A stretch of 50,833 nt of DNA, from NCBI GenBank assembly GCA_905221435.1, contig CAJNDD010000013.1:1-50833 (forward strand), given 5' to 3'. Below are positions 34,814 through 45,502 of the stretch, one piece after another. Numbering within the stretch: the stretch's first letter is position 1; each line of letters begins with the position of its first letter. This DNA is from a bacterium (GTDB lineage: Bacteria; Bacillota; Bacilli; Lactobacillales; Streptococcaceae). The notes under the pieces were generated by a model. That model worked only from the letters and a program-made list of their open reading frames with translations. It made no database searches and had not been told where the DNA came from. Made by a program: the position numbers and the translations under genes.

Positions 34814-35564
34814 ATAAACTTTTCTTCTTGAAAACAGTCAGTCCACTGAGAGAGAAGAAAAGTATAATAGCGATGCAAACCGTTATGGTATAGAGAACTG
34901 ATTGACTATCAGCAGTCATGGCATAGGCAAAATTTAAGCTCAGATATCGTAAAATTTCGATATTTGGAAAGATAAGCATTGGCATAGAAAGGATGATAGA
35001 GGTAACTAGATAGCCGATAAATACGGCAAGATAGGAGTGAGTCACATATAGAATAAAGGAAACAATCGAAAGCCAAGCGAGGAGGCAGAGAAATTGAAGG
35101 AAAATCGTTAAGAGGAGGTTTGTAATAAAACCATCAGGCATCGTACCAAGTCCGTTTAGTAGAGTTGAGGGAACAAAAGCAATCACAAGGCTGGCGATGA
35201 GCTGTAAGAGAGCGATACTTGCTAGTACAAAGGATTTAGCAAGGAAAAACTCTGTACGAGAAACGCCAACAGTCAAACTATTTTTATAGAGCTTGCCGAT
35301 TAGATCAACTCCGAGAACGAGACATGCTAGAACAATGCAGAGAAAAACGAGGTTTGAACCATTGCTAGACGCGTTGATTAGAGCTTCTATCCCATTCCAA
35401 CCATGGGTAGGAGTCTCTGGTGGTGTTGTATTTACTGCCATTAGATGTCCTGTAGCACCAATAGTAGCACCCAGTAACATAAGTACAAAGAGAATGAATT
35501 CTGTAATCCAGAATCCTTTGGAGCGGAAAAGACGGTAAAAATCTGCTTGAATGGTATGTATCAT
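34812..35564 (-). CDS. ABC-2 type transporter permease
   Basis: A 250-residue membrane protein with about six hydrophobic helices. It begins MIHTIQADFYRLFRSKGFWITEFILF, the usual opening of ABC-2 permeases of the bacitracin/lantibiotic-protection kind. It follows the ATPase gene by ten bases with AGGAGAAAA upstream of its ATG. An efflux or membrane-protection role is inferred from type and from the neighbouring two-component system; the substrate is not visible. Confidence 0.85.
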   Translation of the reverse strand: MIHTIQADFYRLFRSKGFWITEFILFVLMLLGATIGATGHLMAVNTTPPETPTHGWNGIEALINASSNGSNLVFLCIVLACLVLGVDLIGKLYKNSLTVGVSRTEFFLAKSFVLASIALLQLIASLVIAFVPSTLLNGLGTMPDGFITNLLLTIFLQFLCLLAWLSIVSFILYVTHSYLAVFIGYLVTSIILSMPMLIFPNIEILRYLSLNFAYAMTADSQSVLYTITVCIAIILFFSLSGLTVFKKKSL

Positions 35565-35574
35565 GATTTTTCTC

Positions 35575-36483
35575 CTATTCTACCAATTGGGTGAAGTATT
35601 CTTCTAGGTTTTGACGGGCAAAGTATATCTCATCAATAGCAACATCTGCCAAAGTTAGTTGCTTAAGAATCTGTTTGACATCTTGTTCATTACCAAAGAT
35701 ATGGATTTCATTTTCAGGATTTACAACCTTAAACTGGAGCTGGATTTGTTCTTTCAATACCTGACAAGCTCTTTCTTTTTCGCTTGTTTTAAGCACAATA
35801 TAATCCTCACTCAGTGTTTCAAATTCAGCTTTACTGATTTCACGGATAATCTTACCTTGATCCAGAATACCAAAGCGATTAGCTAAGAGATAGAGCTCTG
35901 ACAATATATGGCTAGAGATGAGGATAGTTATGCCTTTTTCTTGATTGAGCCGCTGGATCATGAGGCGAAATTCTTTGATTCCAATTGGGTCGAGACCGTT
36001 AATAGGTTCATCAAGAATCAGGAAATCAGGTTTGGATAGGAGAGCAATGGCGATGCCAAGTCTTTGTTTCATTCCTAATGAAAAATCACGAAAGACTTTT
36101 TTTCCTGTATCTGACAAGCCAACATAGTCCAAAGTCTCATGAATCACCTTATCAGCATTTGGAATATGGCGAATCATACAATAATATTTCAGATTTTGAT
36201 AGGCTGTTAAGTGATTATGAGCTACAGGTGATTCGATAACTGAACCCACTCGAGATAAAGCCTTGGTCCACTCATTTTGTTCTTTGCTAGAAAAGAGGGA
36301 AACTGTACCTTTTTCTGCAAACAATAATTGTGTAATGATTTTAATAAGAGTAGTTTTACCTGCTCCGTTTTTTCCAATTAGACCATAAATATCTCCCTCT
36401 TTTATGGTTAGACTAAGGTCTTGAAGAATAGCTTGTTTACCAAATTGTTTGGTCAGTCCATGAATTTCGAGTACTGTTTTCAT
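35575..36483 (-). CDS. ABC transporter ATP-binding protein
   Basis: A 302-residue ATPase of the BcrA/CcmA-like class. Walker A is GKNGAGKT (37-44), the signature motif is FSLGMKQRLGIA, Walker B is FLILDEPINGLDP, and a C-terminal regulatory extension lies beyond 220. The start is at 36483, where AAGGAG precedes ATG on the minus strand; the longer frame to 36537 adds unrelated residues. It forms a two-gene operon with the permease and lies tail-to-tail with the two-component system. Confidence 0.92.
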   Translation of the reverse strand: MKTVLEIHGLTKQFGKQAILQDLSLTIKEGDIYGLIGKNGAGKTTLIKIITQLLFAEKGTVSLFSSKEQNEWTKALSRVGSVIESPVAHNHLTAYQNLKYYCMIRHIPNADKVIHETLDYVGLSDTGKKVFRDFSLGMKQRLGIAIALLSKPDFLILDEPINGLDPIGIKEFRLMIQRLNQEKGITILISSHILSELYLLANRFGILDQGKIIREISKAEFETLSEDYIVLKTSEKERACQVLKEQIQLQFKVVNPENEIHIFGNEQDVKQILKQLTLADVAIDEIYFARQNLEEYFTQLVE

Positions 36484-36583
36484 GATTTTCTCCTTTTGAT
36501 TTGTTTTACTAACTTTAGTATAAGGTATAGAAATCAAAGAAACATCAAGTAATTCTAAAGAGTTTCTAAAGTTTTGTGATTCT

Positions 36584-36616
36584 AAAAAAACAAAACCCAG
36601 TTGACATGAACTGGGC
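36584..36616 (-). terminator. Terminator of the Cof-type phosphatase gene
   Basis: On the minus strand CCCAGTT pairs with AACTGGG (36596-36602 and 36609-36615) and runs into TTTTGTTTTTTT. It lies just past the stop of the gene at 36624-37433. Confidence 0.85.
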
Positions 36617-36623
36617 TTCTCAA

Positions 36624-37433
36624 TTATAAAATATACTTCTCAATGGCACGCGCAACGCCGTCTTCTTCGTTGCTAGCTGTAACGTCGTTGGCTAAGGATT
36701 TGACATAATCACTGGCATTTCCCATAGCAATGCCAAGCCCTGCAAACTGAAGCATTTCGATATCGTTATTGGCATCGCCCATGGCCATAATTTCTGAGGG
36801 CTCGATCTTCAAAATCGCTGCCAGTCGAGAAAGAGCAGTAGCCTTTGTCGTCCCAAGTGGCATGGCTTCATAAATGACAGGCTGCGAACGAACGCCGCTA
36901 AATCGTTGGCAGAGCTCCTCAGCAAACCGTTGCTCAAAATCGTCTGTTTGTTCTTTTGTGCCTAAAAACATACCTTGGAACATACGATACTTGCCACTAG
37001 TCGCATCCTCAAGGGAGATTTCAGTCAGGTCTGAAAAGACTAGCTTGGCATCATTTTGAACGATTTGATTAGGCTTGCCACCGAGGACAAAATAATGCTC
37101 CTCATCAAAAAGAGTCAACTGGACGTCGCTTTTTTCAGCTAGGTCATAAAGGTATTCAATGTCAGCTGGACTGAGTTCTTGCCAGTCAACTAGACTCCAG
37201 TCACTGGTCTGATGGGTTGAGCAACCATTATTGACAATGACGTACTCGTTCTGAAGGTCCAGTCCCAGTTTTTTGTAGTAAGGAAGAACACCAAAAAGCG
37301 GGCGACCTGTACAGAGAACCAGTTTGACACCTTTTTCAATAGCTTGGTGAATGGCAGTGATGTGGGCTTGCGGGATTTCCTTGGCTTCATTGAGGAGGGT
37401 TCCGTCCATATCCAAGGCAAGTAGTTTAATCAT
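36624..37433 (-). CDS. Cof-type HAD-superfamily phosphatase
   Basis: A 269-residue HAD hydrolase of the Cof/YidA type (class IIB cap). Motif I is DMDGTLLNE with the nucleophile Asp8, motif II lies in LVLCTGRP, and the metal motif is MGDANNDIEML near residue 215-225. Such enzymes dephosphorylate sugar phosphates or flavin/PLP-type cofactors; the substrate cannot be read from sequence. It is monocistronic, with an extended -10 promoter on the minus strand and a terminator. Confidence 0.92.
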   Translation of the reverse strand: MIKLLALDMDGTLLNEAKEIPQAHITAIHQAIEKGVKLVLCTGRPLFGVLPYYKKLGLDLQNEYVIVNNGCSTHQTSDWSLVDWQELSPADIEYLYDLAEKSDVQLTLFDEEHYFVLGGKPNQIVQNDAKLVFSDLTEISLEDATSGKYRMFQGMFLGTKEQTDDFEQRFAEELCQRFSGVRSQPVIYEAMPLGTTKATALSRLAAILKIEPSEIMAMGDANNDIEMLQFAGLGIAMGNASDYVKSLANDVTASNEEDGVARAIEKYIL

Positions 37434-37463
37434 AAGACTTCCTTTTCTAGGTGTTTTGCTTTT

Positions 37464-37492
37464 ATTATAGCATATAGACTATAAAATGTCTG
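37464..37492 (-). promoter_or_regulatory. Promoter of the Cof-type phosphatase gene
   Basis: Read on the minus strand: CAGACA, 17 bp, TATAAT with TGC directly before it. It is divergent from the marR promoter 31 bp away. Confidence 0.7.
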
Positions 37493-37522
37493 ATAGAATT
37501 GTAACATTCTACTTTCCTTTTC

Positions 37523-37551
37523 TTGAAAAACAAAATAAATTCTTATATAAT
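37523..37551 (+). promoter_or_regulatory. Promoter of the MarR-EVE gene pair
   Basis: TTGAAA (37523-37528), 17 bp, TATAAT (37546-37551), then AAGGAG just before the marR ATG. Confidence 0.75.
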
Positions 37552-37579
37552 ATGTATACTTAATATTTAAGGAGAAAAA

Positions 37580-38041
37580 ATGTCAAAGTATCACTTTAAT
37601 TCAATTTACAAGAATGATGAAACAGAGTCTACAGGTCTTCTTTTCATCAAAGTCTACAACAAGTGGGAAAGCAATTTGAAAAGAGTCTTGAAATCAGTTG
37701 GCCTCACTTTGCCTCAATTTATCGTTTTGACTTCGCTTTTGTTTCTGTCTAATAGAGAGGAATATGTAACGCAAGTTGATATTGCTCGGTTCTCTGGTAT
37801 GGATGTCATGACGGTTTCCCAGATTGTTAGGCTACTGGAGAAGAAAGACTACATTAGACGCGATCAACACCCAAAGGATAGTCGGGCAAAACTGGTCTCA
37901 GTGACGAAGTCTGGCGCAGAGAAGGTCAATCAAGCTTTACCTTTAGTAGAAGGGGTTGATGAAGAATTTTTTGAAAAACTATCTAACGATAGAAAAGTTT
38001 TTAATCGCATGTTGGTAGAGTTGGAGGATAAAAATGCCTAG
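37580..38041 (+). CDS. MarR-family transcriptional regulator
   Basis: A 153-residue winged-helix protein of the MarR type: N-terminal dimer helix, helix-turn-helix around VTQVDIARFSGMDVMTVSQIVRLLE, and wing with DQHPKDSRAKLVSVTKSG. AAGGAG precedes the ATG. The last eight bases overlap the EVE-domain gene, so the two are co-translated. Ligand and target are unknown; the divergent Cof gene and its own promoter are candidates. Confidence 0.9.
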   Translation: MSKYHFNSIYKNDETESTGLLFIKVYNKWESNLKRVLKSVGLTLPQFIVLTSLLFLSNREEYVTQVDIARFSGMDVMTVSQIVRLLEKKDYIRRDQHPKDSRAKLVSVTKSGAEKVNQALPLVEGVDEEFFEKLSNDRKVFNRMLVELEDKNA

Positions 38042-38453
38042 ATATTGGGTCGGAGTTGTTTCGAAGAACCATGTTTTAAGAGGAGTTGAAGGGAATTTTT
38101 GCCAGGTCTGTCATGGAAAGGGCGGCCCCTTAAACCGTATGAAAAAAGGTGACTATCTTTTATACTATAGCCCAAAATACGATATAAATGGTCAAGATAA
38201 GTTACAGGCTTTTGTGGCCGTAGGTAAAATTACAGATGACAAAGCCTATCAAGTAGAGCAGTTTGAAGGATTCTTTCCCTTTAGACGAAATGTTGAGTAT
38301 TATCAACCAGTCAAAGATTGCTCCATAGAAATAGCCAGACAGCATCCTGAATGGAGAGACTATACTTCTCGACTTCGTTATGGACATTTTGAAGTTTCCA
38401 AAGACTTTTTTCTCTATATCTTTCAGCATATGAAAGTGGATGATGAAGCATGA
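38034..38453 (+). CDS. EVE-domain protein (UPF0310-like)
   Basis: A 139-residue single-domain protein starting PRYWVGVVSKNHVLRGVEGNFCQVCHGKGGPLNRMKKGD-like, the EVE pattern within the PUA-like fold (first 20 residues: MPRYWVGVVSKNHVLRGVEG). Trp/Tyr residues and the basic YSPK segment would line the base-binding pocket. EVE domains are known or predicted readers of modified nucleobases in DNA or RNA. The gene overlaps marR by eight bases. A modification-dependent restriction system lies 24 kb away, but no direct link is visible. Confidence 0.85.
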   Translation: MPRYWVGVVSKNHVLRGVEGNFCQVCHGKGGPLNRMKKGDYLLYYSPKYDINGQDKLQAFVAVGKITDDKAYQVEQFEGFFPFRRNVEYYQPVKDCSIEIARQHPEWRDYTSRLRYGHFEVSKDFFLYIFQHMKVDDEA

Positions 38454-38494
38454 TTGATTTGCTAATTAAATGATTGTCAACTAGAATTTTGGAT

Positions 38495-38523
38495 TTGGAC
38501 TGTGAAACGAACTTTGCTATAAT
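38495..38523 (+). promoter_or_regulatory. Promoter of rexBA
   Basis: TTGGAC (38495-38500), 17 bp, TATAAT (38518-38523) with TGC directly before it. Confidence 0.8.
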
Positions 38524-38559
38524 AGAGTAAGAAACTTTGATAAAGCAAACGAGGCTGAG

Positions 38560-41500
38560 ATGAAATTACTTTATACTGATATTCGGACTTCTTTGACTGA
38601 AATTTTAACGAGAGAGGCAGAAGAGCTAGTTGCTGCAGGCAAGCGGGTTTTCTACATCGCCCCCAACTCTCTTTCTTTTGAAAAGGAACGCGCCGTGCTG
38701 GAATGCTTGTCCCAGCAGGCTTCTTTTGCGATTACCGTTACCCGTTTTGCTCAGATGGCTCGTTACCTGGTTTTAAATGATTTGCCAGCTAAGACGAGTC
38801 TAGATGACATCGGTCTTGGGATGGCTTTTTATAAATGTCTTGCAGAACTAGATCCCAAGTATTTACGTGTTTATGGTGCGATTAAGCAGGATCCTCAATT
38901 TATCCAGCAATTGGTTGAACTTTATCATGAGATGACGACTGCTCAGATGAACTTTTTGGACTTGGAAGGTTTGACTGATGAGGATAAACGAGCGGATTTA
39001 CTCTTGATTTTTGAGAAAGTAACAGCCTATCTTAACCAAGGGCAGTTAGCACAGGGCAGTCAGTTGTCTCAATTGATTGAGGCTATTGAAAATGGCAAGG
39101 TAAGTAGTGATTTTAGTCAGATTGCCTTAGTCATTGACGGATTTACCCGTTTTTCTGCTGAGGAAGAGCATGTGGTGTATCTGCTCCATCGAAAAGGTGT
39201 CGAGATTGTTATTGGGGCTTATGCAAGCAAGAAAGCCTATATCAGTCCGTTCACTGAAGGGAATCTCTACCAAGCAAGTGTAGAATTTCTTCATCATTTG
39301 GGGGCAAAATACCAAACACCTGCTCAGGATCGTTCTCAGACACATGAGAAAATGGATAGTTTTGACAAGGCCTCTCATTTGCTGGAGTCTTCTTATGACT
39401 TTTCAGAATTAACATTGGAGGTTGATGAGAAAGACCGTGAAAATCTGCAAATTTGGTCTTGTTTGACGCAAAAAGAGGAGTTGGAGCTGGTGGCTCGCGC
39501 TATTCGTCAGAAATTACATGACCATCCAGAACTGAGTTACAAGAATTTCCGTATTTTGCTGGGGGATGTGGCTTCTTACCAGTTATCACTGAAAACTATT
39601 TTTGACCAGTATCAGATTCCTTTCTATCTTGGTAGAAGTGAATCCATGGCTCACCACCCTTTGACTCAGTTTGTCGAATCTATTTTGCGTTTGAAACGCT
39701 ACCGTTTTCGTCAGGAGGATTTGATTAATCTCCTCAGAACTGGTCTGTATACTGACCTTAGTCAAGCGGATATTGATGCTTTTGAGCAATATCTCCGCTA
39801 TCTTGGCATCAATGGCTTGCCTGCTTTTCAGCAGACCTTCACAAAATCCCACCACGGAAAATTTGATTTAGAGCGTTTAAATTCTCTTCGTCTGCGAGTT
39901 TTGGCTCCACTTGAAACTTTATTTGCCAGTCGGAAGCAAAAGACTGAAAATCTCTTGCAAAAGTGGAATACTTTTCTAAAAAATGCTGCTTTAAGCAAGC
40001 AGATGCAAGAATTGACAGCTACTATGGAAACTCTAGAACAGGAGAGACAAGCCGAAGTTTGGAAGGCTTTCTGCCATGTTTTAGAACAATTTGCGACCGT
40101 TTTTGCTGGTTCACAAGTTAGCCTGGAGGATTTCCTAGCTTTGCTCCATTCTGGGATGAGTTTGTCCCAGTATCGCACCATTCCAGCAACAGTAGACACC
40201 GTTCTGGTGCAGAGTTACGATCTGATTGCCCCTCTGACCGCTGACTTTGTCTATGTCATCGGGCTGACTCAGGATCATTTACCAAAAATCTCGCAAAACA
40301 CCAGTCTGTTGACAGACGAAGAACGACAAAGCCTAAACCAAACGACTAAAGAGGGTGCGCAATTACTGATTGCAAGTAGTGAAAACCTCAAGAAAAATCG
40401 CTACACCATGCTTTCTTTAGTCAATGCTGCCCGTAAGCAGTTGGTGTTATCCGCTCCAAGTCTCCTCAATGAAAATGAGAGCAAGGAATCAGCCTATCTT
40501 CAGGAACTGGTAAATTTTGGATTTAGCCGGATAGAGAAGAAGATTCATCACAAAGGCCTGTCTAAGGATGATATGGGGTCATATCATAGTCTCTTATCTA
40601 GTCTAGTTGCCTATCATCAGCAAGCTACTTCTAGTGAAAATGAGCAGGATTTGACCTTTGTCAAGGTTCTGGCGCGTGTCATGGGGAAAAAACTTGATCA
40701 AAAAGGCCTTGCGAATCCTGCACTCCCAACTAGCCCAAGTAGCAAGCCATTAGAGAAAGAGACCTTACAGGCTCTCTATCCCGCTGACAAGGAGTTTTAC
40801 CTGTCTACGTCTGGTTTGACGGAGTTTTACCGCAATGAATACAGTTATTTCCTCCGTTATGTCTTAGGTTTGCAGGAAGAATTGCGCCTACGTCCTGATG
40901 CTCGCAGTCACGGGAATTTCTTGCACCGTATTTTTGAACGTGCCTTGAAACTACCTGCTGAAAATCCATTTGACCAACGCTTGGAACAAGCTATTCAAGA
41001 AACCAGCCAAGAACGCGAATTTGAAGCCATTTATCAAGAAAGTTTGGAAGCCCAGTTTACTAAGGAAGTTCTACTTGATGTGGCTCGGACAACAGGCCAC
41101 ATCCTTCGTCATAATCCAGCCATTGAAACCATCCAAGAGGAAGCAATATTTGGTGGTAAAGATCAAGCCTTTATTCAATTGGATAATGGTCGCAGTGTCC
41201 ATGTGCGAGGCAAGGTTGACCGTATTGACCGCTTGAAAGCTGATGGAGCGCTAGGAGTGGTGGACTACAAGTCTAGTTTGACCCAGTTCCAGTTTCCTCA
41301 TTTCTTTAATGGACTCAATTCTCAACTGCCTACCTATCTTGCTGCCCTAAAAAGTGAAGGGGAGCAGAACTTTTTCGGCGCTATGTACTTAGAAATGGCT
41401 GAGCCTGTCCAATCTTTATTAGCTGTTAAAAGTTTGGCTGGAGCAGTAGTAGAGGCTAGCAAATCAATGAAATACCAAGGACTCTTTTTAGAAAAAGAAA

Positions 41501-41835
41501 GCAGTCATTTGGGCGAATTTTATAACAAAAACAAGGCCAACCAGCTGACAGATGAGGAATTCCAGCTCTTGCTAGACTATAATGCCCACCTGTACAAGAA
41601 AGCAGCTGAGAAGATTCTACAAGGCCAGTTCGCCATCAATCCATACACAGAGAACGGCAGAAGTATTGCGCCATACGTCCAGCAACACCAAGCCATTACT
41701 GGCTTTGAAGCTAATTACCATTTGGGACAAGCCCGTTTCCTTGAGAAGTTGGACTTAGCTGACGACAAGCGTCTGGTCGGAGAAACACTCAAGCAAGCTT
41801 GGTTTGAGAAAATGAGAGAGGAGTTGAATCGATGA
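38560..41835 (+). CDS. rexB: ATP-dependent exonuclease subunit RexB (AddB)
   Basis: Second subunit of the RexAB/AddAB helicase-nuclease that processes double-strand breaks for recombination and degrades foreign linear DNA. The 1091 residues begin with an inactive helicase-like part ([21 protein letters not shown]) and end in a RecB-type nuclease domain with VDRIDRL...GVVDYKSS, the DxK active site. A clear Walker A is not seen. GAGG precedes ATG 38560. rexA starts four bases before its stop. Confidence 0.95.
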   Translation: MKLLYTDIRTSLTEILTREAEELVAAGKRVFYIAPNSLSFEKERAVLECLSQQASFAITVTRFAQMARYLVLNDLPAKTSLDDIGLGMAFYKCLAELDPKYLRVYGAIKQDPQFIQQLVELYHEMTTAQMNFLDLEGLTDEDKRADLLLIFEKVTAYLNQGQLAQGSQLSQLIEAIENGKVSSDFSQIALVIDGFTRFSAEEEHVVYLLHRKGVEIVIGAYASKKAYISPFTEGNLYQASVEFLHHLGAKYQTPAQDRSQTHEKMDSFDKASHLLESSYDFSELTLEVDEKDRENLQIWSCLTQKEELELVARAIRQKLHDHPELSYKNFRILLGDVASYQLSLKTIFDQYQIPFYLGRSESMAHHPLTQFVESILRLKRYRFRQEDLINLLRTGLYTDLSQADIDAFEQYLRYLGINGLPAFQQTFTKSHHGKFDLERLNSLRLRVLAPLETLFASRKQKTENLLQKWNTFLKNAALSKQMQELTATMETLEQERQAEVWKAFCHVLEQFATVFAGSQVSLEDFLALLHSGMSLSQYRTIPATVDTVLVQSYDLIAPLTADFVYVIGLTQDHLPKISQNTSLLTDEERQSLNQTTKEGAQLLIASSENLKKNRYTMLSLVNAARKQLVLSAPSLLNENESKESAYLQELVNFGFSRIEKKIHHKGLSKDDMGSYHSLLSSLVAYHQQATSSENEQDLTFVKVLARVMGKKLDQKGLANPALPTSPSSKPLEKETLQALYPADKEFYLSTSGLTEFYRNEYSYFLRYVLGLQEELRLRPDARSHGNFLHRIFERALKLPAENPFDQRLEQAIQETSQEREFEAIYQESLEAQFTKEVLLDVARTTGHILRHNPAIETIQEEAIFGGKDQAFIQLDNGRSVHVRGKVDRIDRLKADGALGVVDYKSSLTQFQFPHFFNGLNSQLPTYLAALKSEGEQNFFGAMYLEMAEPVQSLLAVKSLAGAVVEASKSMKYQGLFLEKESSHLGEFYNKNKANQLTDEEFQLLLDYNAHLYKKAAEKILQGQFAINPYTENGRSIAPYVQQHQAITGFEANYHLGQARFLEKLDLADDKRLVGETLKQAWFEKMREELNR

Positions 41836-44800
41836 AGCCCATTTCCTTTTTAACTGAGGAAGAAATTCAAAAATTGCAAGAAGCAGAAGCGAATTCGAGC
41901 AAGGAACAAAAGAAAACTGCCGAGCAAATCGAAGCTATTTATACGGCAGGGCAAAATATCCTTGTTTCAGCGTCTGCTGGTTCAGGGAAGACCTTTGTTA
42001 TGGCAGAGCGTATTCTGGACCAATTAGCACGTGGCGTGGAAATCAGCCAACTCTTTATCTCGACCTTTACCGTCAAGGCTGCTACAGAGCTTAAGGAACG
42101 TTTGGAGAAAAAAATCAGCCAACAAATCCAAGAAAGTAACGATGTTGATCTCAAACAACACTTGGGACGCCAGTTAGCAGATCTACCAAACGCTGCCATC
42201 GGAACCATGGACTCTTTCACACAAAAATTTCTTGGCAAACATGGTTATCTGATTGATATCGCACCGAATTTTCGTATTCTGCAAAATGAAAGTGAACAGT
42301 TACTCTTAAAGAACGAAGTTTTTCATCAGGTTTTTGAAGAGCATTACCAAGGTGAGAATCAAGAGAAATTTAGTAGCTTGGTGAAGAACTTTGCTGGGCG
42401 TGGCAAGAATGAACGAGGTCTGCGCCAGCAAGTCTACAAAATCTATGATTTTCTTCAATCCACCAGCAGTCCCCAAAAATGGCTGAACGAGTCTTTCCTC
42501 AAAGGGTTTGAAAAAGCTGACTTTGCAAATGAAAAAGAGAAACTAACTGAGCAAATCAAGCAGGCGCTTTGGGACTTGGAAAGTTTCTTCCGTTATCATC
42601 TGGATAATGATGCCAAGGAGTTCCCAAAAGCTGTCTATTTAGAAGCTGTGCAACAGGTTCTGGATGAAATTGGCTCCTTAAATCAAGAGTCCGACAGTCA
42701 GGCTTATCAAGCAGTGCTTGCGCGTGTTGTCGCCATCTCGAAGGAAAAAAATGGTCGGGCTCTGGCTAACTCCAGTCGTAAGGCCGATTTGAAGCCACTG
42801 GCTGATGCCTATAACGACGATAGAAAGGCCCAGTTTGCTAAACTAGGACAACTGGCGGACCAGATAACAGTTCTCAACTACCAAGAACATTATCATGAAG
42901 ATACTTGGGAGCTAGGTAAAACCTTCCAAACCTTTATGAGCGATTTTGTAGAGGCTTATCGAGAACGTAAACGCCAGGAAAATGCTTTTGAATTCGCTGA
43001 TATCAGTCATTACACTATTGAGATTTTAGAGAATTTCCCACAAGTCCGCGAGACTTATCAGAAGAGATTTCATGAAGTCATGGTCGATGAGTATCAGGAT
43101 ACCAACCACATTCAAGAACGGATGCTAGAATTGCTGTCGAATGGTCACAATCGCTTTATGGTGGGAGATATCAAGCAGTCTATCTACCGTTTCCGTCAGG
43201 CAGACCCGCAGATTTTCAATGAAAAATTCCAACGCTATACGCAAAATCCTAAAGAAGGCAAGTTGATTCTCCTCAAGGAAAATTTCCGTAGTAGTTCAGA
43301 AGTGCTGTCAGCAACCAATGATGTTTTTGGACGCCTTATGGACCAAGAGGTCGGTGAAATCAACTATGACAGCATGCACCAGCTTGTTTTTGCCAATACC
43401 AAACTGTCTCCTAATCCAGACAACAAAGCAGAATTTCTCCTCTATGATAAGGACGACAGTGGGCAAGAGGAAGAAGAGAGGGAAGCAGACACGAAACTCA
43501 CAGGAGAAATGCGTCTAGTCATCAAGGAAATCTTGAAACTTCATCAGGAAAAAGGTGTTGCCTTTAAAGAAATAGCCCTTTTGACCTCTAGTCGCAGTCG
43601 AAATGACCAGATTCTACTTGCCCTGTCTGAGTATGGGATTCCTGTCAAAACCGACGGTGAGCAAAACAATTATCTCCAATCCTTAGAAGTACAAGTCATG
43701 CTAGACACTCTTCGTGTCATCCACAATCCCCTGCAAGACTACGCCTTGGTTGCCCTGATGAAGTCTCCTATGTTTGGTTTTGATGAGGACGAGTTGGCAC
43801 GCTTGTCCCTTCAGAAAATAGAAGATAAGGTCCAAGAAAATCTCTATGAGAAACTGGTCAATGCTCAAAAACAGGTAACAAGCCAGAAAGAGTTAATTCA
43901 CTCAACACTAACTGAAAAACTAAACCAATTCATGGATATTTTAGATTCTTGGCGCCTGTATGCCAAAACCCACTCTCTCTATGACTTGATTTGGAAGATT
44001 TACAACGACCGTTTTTATTATGACTATGTTGGAGCATTGCCAAACGGACCTGCTAGACAAGCTAATCTCTACGCTCTAGCGCTACGAGCTGACCAGTTTG
44101 AAAAGAGCAATTTCAAGGGTTTGTCGCGTTTTATACGTATGATTGATCAGGTTTTGGAAGCCCAGCATGATCTTGCAAGCGTAGCGGTCGCGCCACCTAA
44201 AGATGCAGTAGAACTTATGACCATTCACAAGAGTAAAGGACTGGAGTTTCCTTACGTCTTTATCCTCAATATGGATCAGGATTTCAACAAGCAAGACTCG
44301 ATGTCAGACGTCATTCTCAGCCGTAAAAATGGGCTTGGTGTCAAATACATTGCCAAGGTGGAAACAGGAGCAGTGGAAGCACACTATCCTAAAACCATCA
44401 AACTCTCCATTCCTAGCTTAACTTATACGCAGAATGAGAAAGAACTGCAATTGGCTAGCTATTCAGAGCAGATGCGTTTGCTGTATGTTGCCATGACGCG
44501 GGCCGAGAGAAAGCTTTATCTTGTCGGTAAGGGCTCTCGTGAAAAGCTAGAAGCCAAGGAATATCTAGCAACTGAGGGCGGAAAATTAGATAGCAATACC
44601 AGACTACAAGCTAAGAATTTTCAAGATTGGATCTGGGCTATAAGTAAAGTATTTGTCAAGGACAATCTCAACTTTAGCTATCGTTTTATTGGTGAAGACC
44701 AGCTGACCAGAGAAGCTATCGGCGAATTGGAAAACAAGAGCCCTCTACAAGATAGCTCTCAAGCAGACAATCGCCAGTCAGAAACCATCAAAGAAGCTCT

Positions 44801-45485
44801 GGAAATGCTGAAAGAGGTGGAAGTTTATAATACTCTTCACCGCGCAGCCATTGAACTACCAAGTGTTCAAACCCCAAGCCAAATCAAGAAATTCTACGAA
44901 CCGGTTATGGATATGGAAGGGGTAGAAATTGCTAACCAAACTCAATCAACTGATAAGAAAATCAGCTTTGATTTGCCAAATTTTTCAACTAAAGAAAAAG
45001 TCACTGGAGCTGAGATTGGTAGTGCCACCCATGAACTGATGCAGAGAATTGACCTCAGTCAGCAACCAACACTTGCTAGCCTGACAGAAACTCTCAAACA
45101 AGTTCAGGCTAGTCCAGCTGTCAGAGACAAGATCAATCTTTCTAAAATTCTAGCATTCTTTGACACACCACTTGGTCAGGAGATTCTCGCTAATACCGAC
45201 CATCTCTATCGCGAGCAACCTTTCTCCATGCTCAAAAAAGATCAAAAGAGTCAGGAAGACTTCGTTGTCCGTGGGATCTTAGACGGATATCTGCTTTTTG
45301 AGGATCGTATCGTTCTTTTCGACTACAAAACAGACCGCTATGATGAGCCAAGTCAACTCATAGACCGCTATCGTGGTCAGTTAGCCCTCTATGAAGAAGC
45401 TTTATCACGAGCCTATTCGATTGAAAACATAGAAAAATACTTAATTTTGCTCGGCAAAGACGAGGTTCAAGTTGTAAAAGTATAA
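41832..45485 (+). CDS. rexA: ATP-dependent exonuclease subunit RexA (AddA)
   Basis: UvrD-like helicase with a C-terminal nuclease domain, 1217 residues. Walker A ASAGSGKT is at 47-54, motif [13 protein letters not shown], motif [18 protein letters not shown], motif [20 protein letters not shown] and [16 protein letters not shown]. The nuclease core is [11 protein letters not shown]...[11 protein letters not shown] near the C-terminus. All parts are intact. It overlaps rexB by four bases, and a third gene of unknown function begins 17 bases after its stop. Confidence 0.96.
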   Translation: MKPISFLTEEEIQKLQEAEANSSKEQKKTAEQIEAIYTAGQNILVSASAGSGKTFVMAERILDQLARGVEISQLFISTFTVKAATELKERLEKKISQQIQESNDVDLKQHLGRQLADLPNAAIGTMDSFTQKFLGKHGYLIDIAPNFRILQNESEQLLLKNEVFHQVFEEHYQGENQEKFSSLVKNFAGRGKNERGLRQQVYKIYDFLQSTSSPQKWLNESFLKGFEKADFANEKEKLTEQIKQALWDLESFFRYHLDNDAKEFPKAVYLEAVQQVLDEIGSLNQESDSQAYQAVLARVVAISKEKNGRALANSSRKADLKPLADAYNDDRKAQFAKLGQLADQITVLNYQEHYHEDTWELGKTFQTFMSDFVEAYRERKRQENAFEFADISHYTIEILENFPQVRETYQKRFHEVMVDEYQDTNHIQERMLELLSNGHNRFMVGDIKQSIYRFRQADPQIFNEKFQRYTQNPKEGKLILLKENFRSSSEVLSATNDVFGRLMDQEVGEINYDSMHQLVFANTKLSPNPDNKAEFLLYDKDDSGQEEEEREADTKLTGEMRLVIKEILKLHQEKGVAFKEIALLTSSRSRNDQILLALSEYGIPVKTDGEQNNYLQSLEVQVMLDTLRVIHNPLQDYALVALMKSPMFGFDEDELARLSLQKIEDKVQENLYEKLVNAQKQVTSQKELIHSTLTEKLNQFMDILDSWRLYAKTHSLYDLIWKIYNDRFYYDYVGALPNGPARQANLYALALRADQFEKSNFKGLSRFIRMIDQVLEAQHDLASVAVAPPKDAVELMTIHKSKGLEFPYVFILNMDQDFNKQDSMSDVILSRKNGLGVKYIAKVETGAVEAHYPKTIKLSIPSLTYTQNEKELQLASYSEQMRLLYVAMTRAERKLYLVGKGSREKLEAKEYLATEGGKLDSNTRLQAKNFQDWIWAISKVFVKDNLNFSYRFIGEDQLTREAIGELENKSPLQDSSQADNRQSETIKEALEMLKEVEVYNTLHRAAIELPSVQTPSQIKKFYEPVMDMEGVEIANQTQSTDKKISFDLPNFSTKEKVTGAEIGSATHELMQRIDLSQQPTLASLTETLKQVQASPAVRDKINLSKILAFFDTPLGQEILANTDHLYREQPFSMLKKDQKSQEDFVVRGILDGYLLFEDRIVLFDYKTDRYDEPSQLIDRYRGQLALYEEALSRAYSIENIEKYLILLGKDEVQVVKV

Positions 45486-45502
45486 CCTAGAAAGGAGACC
45501 TC

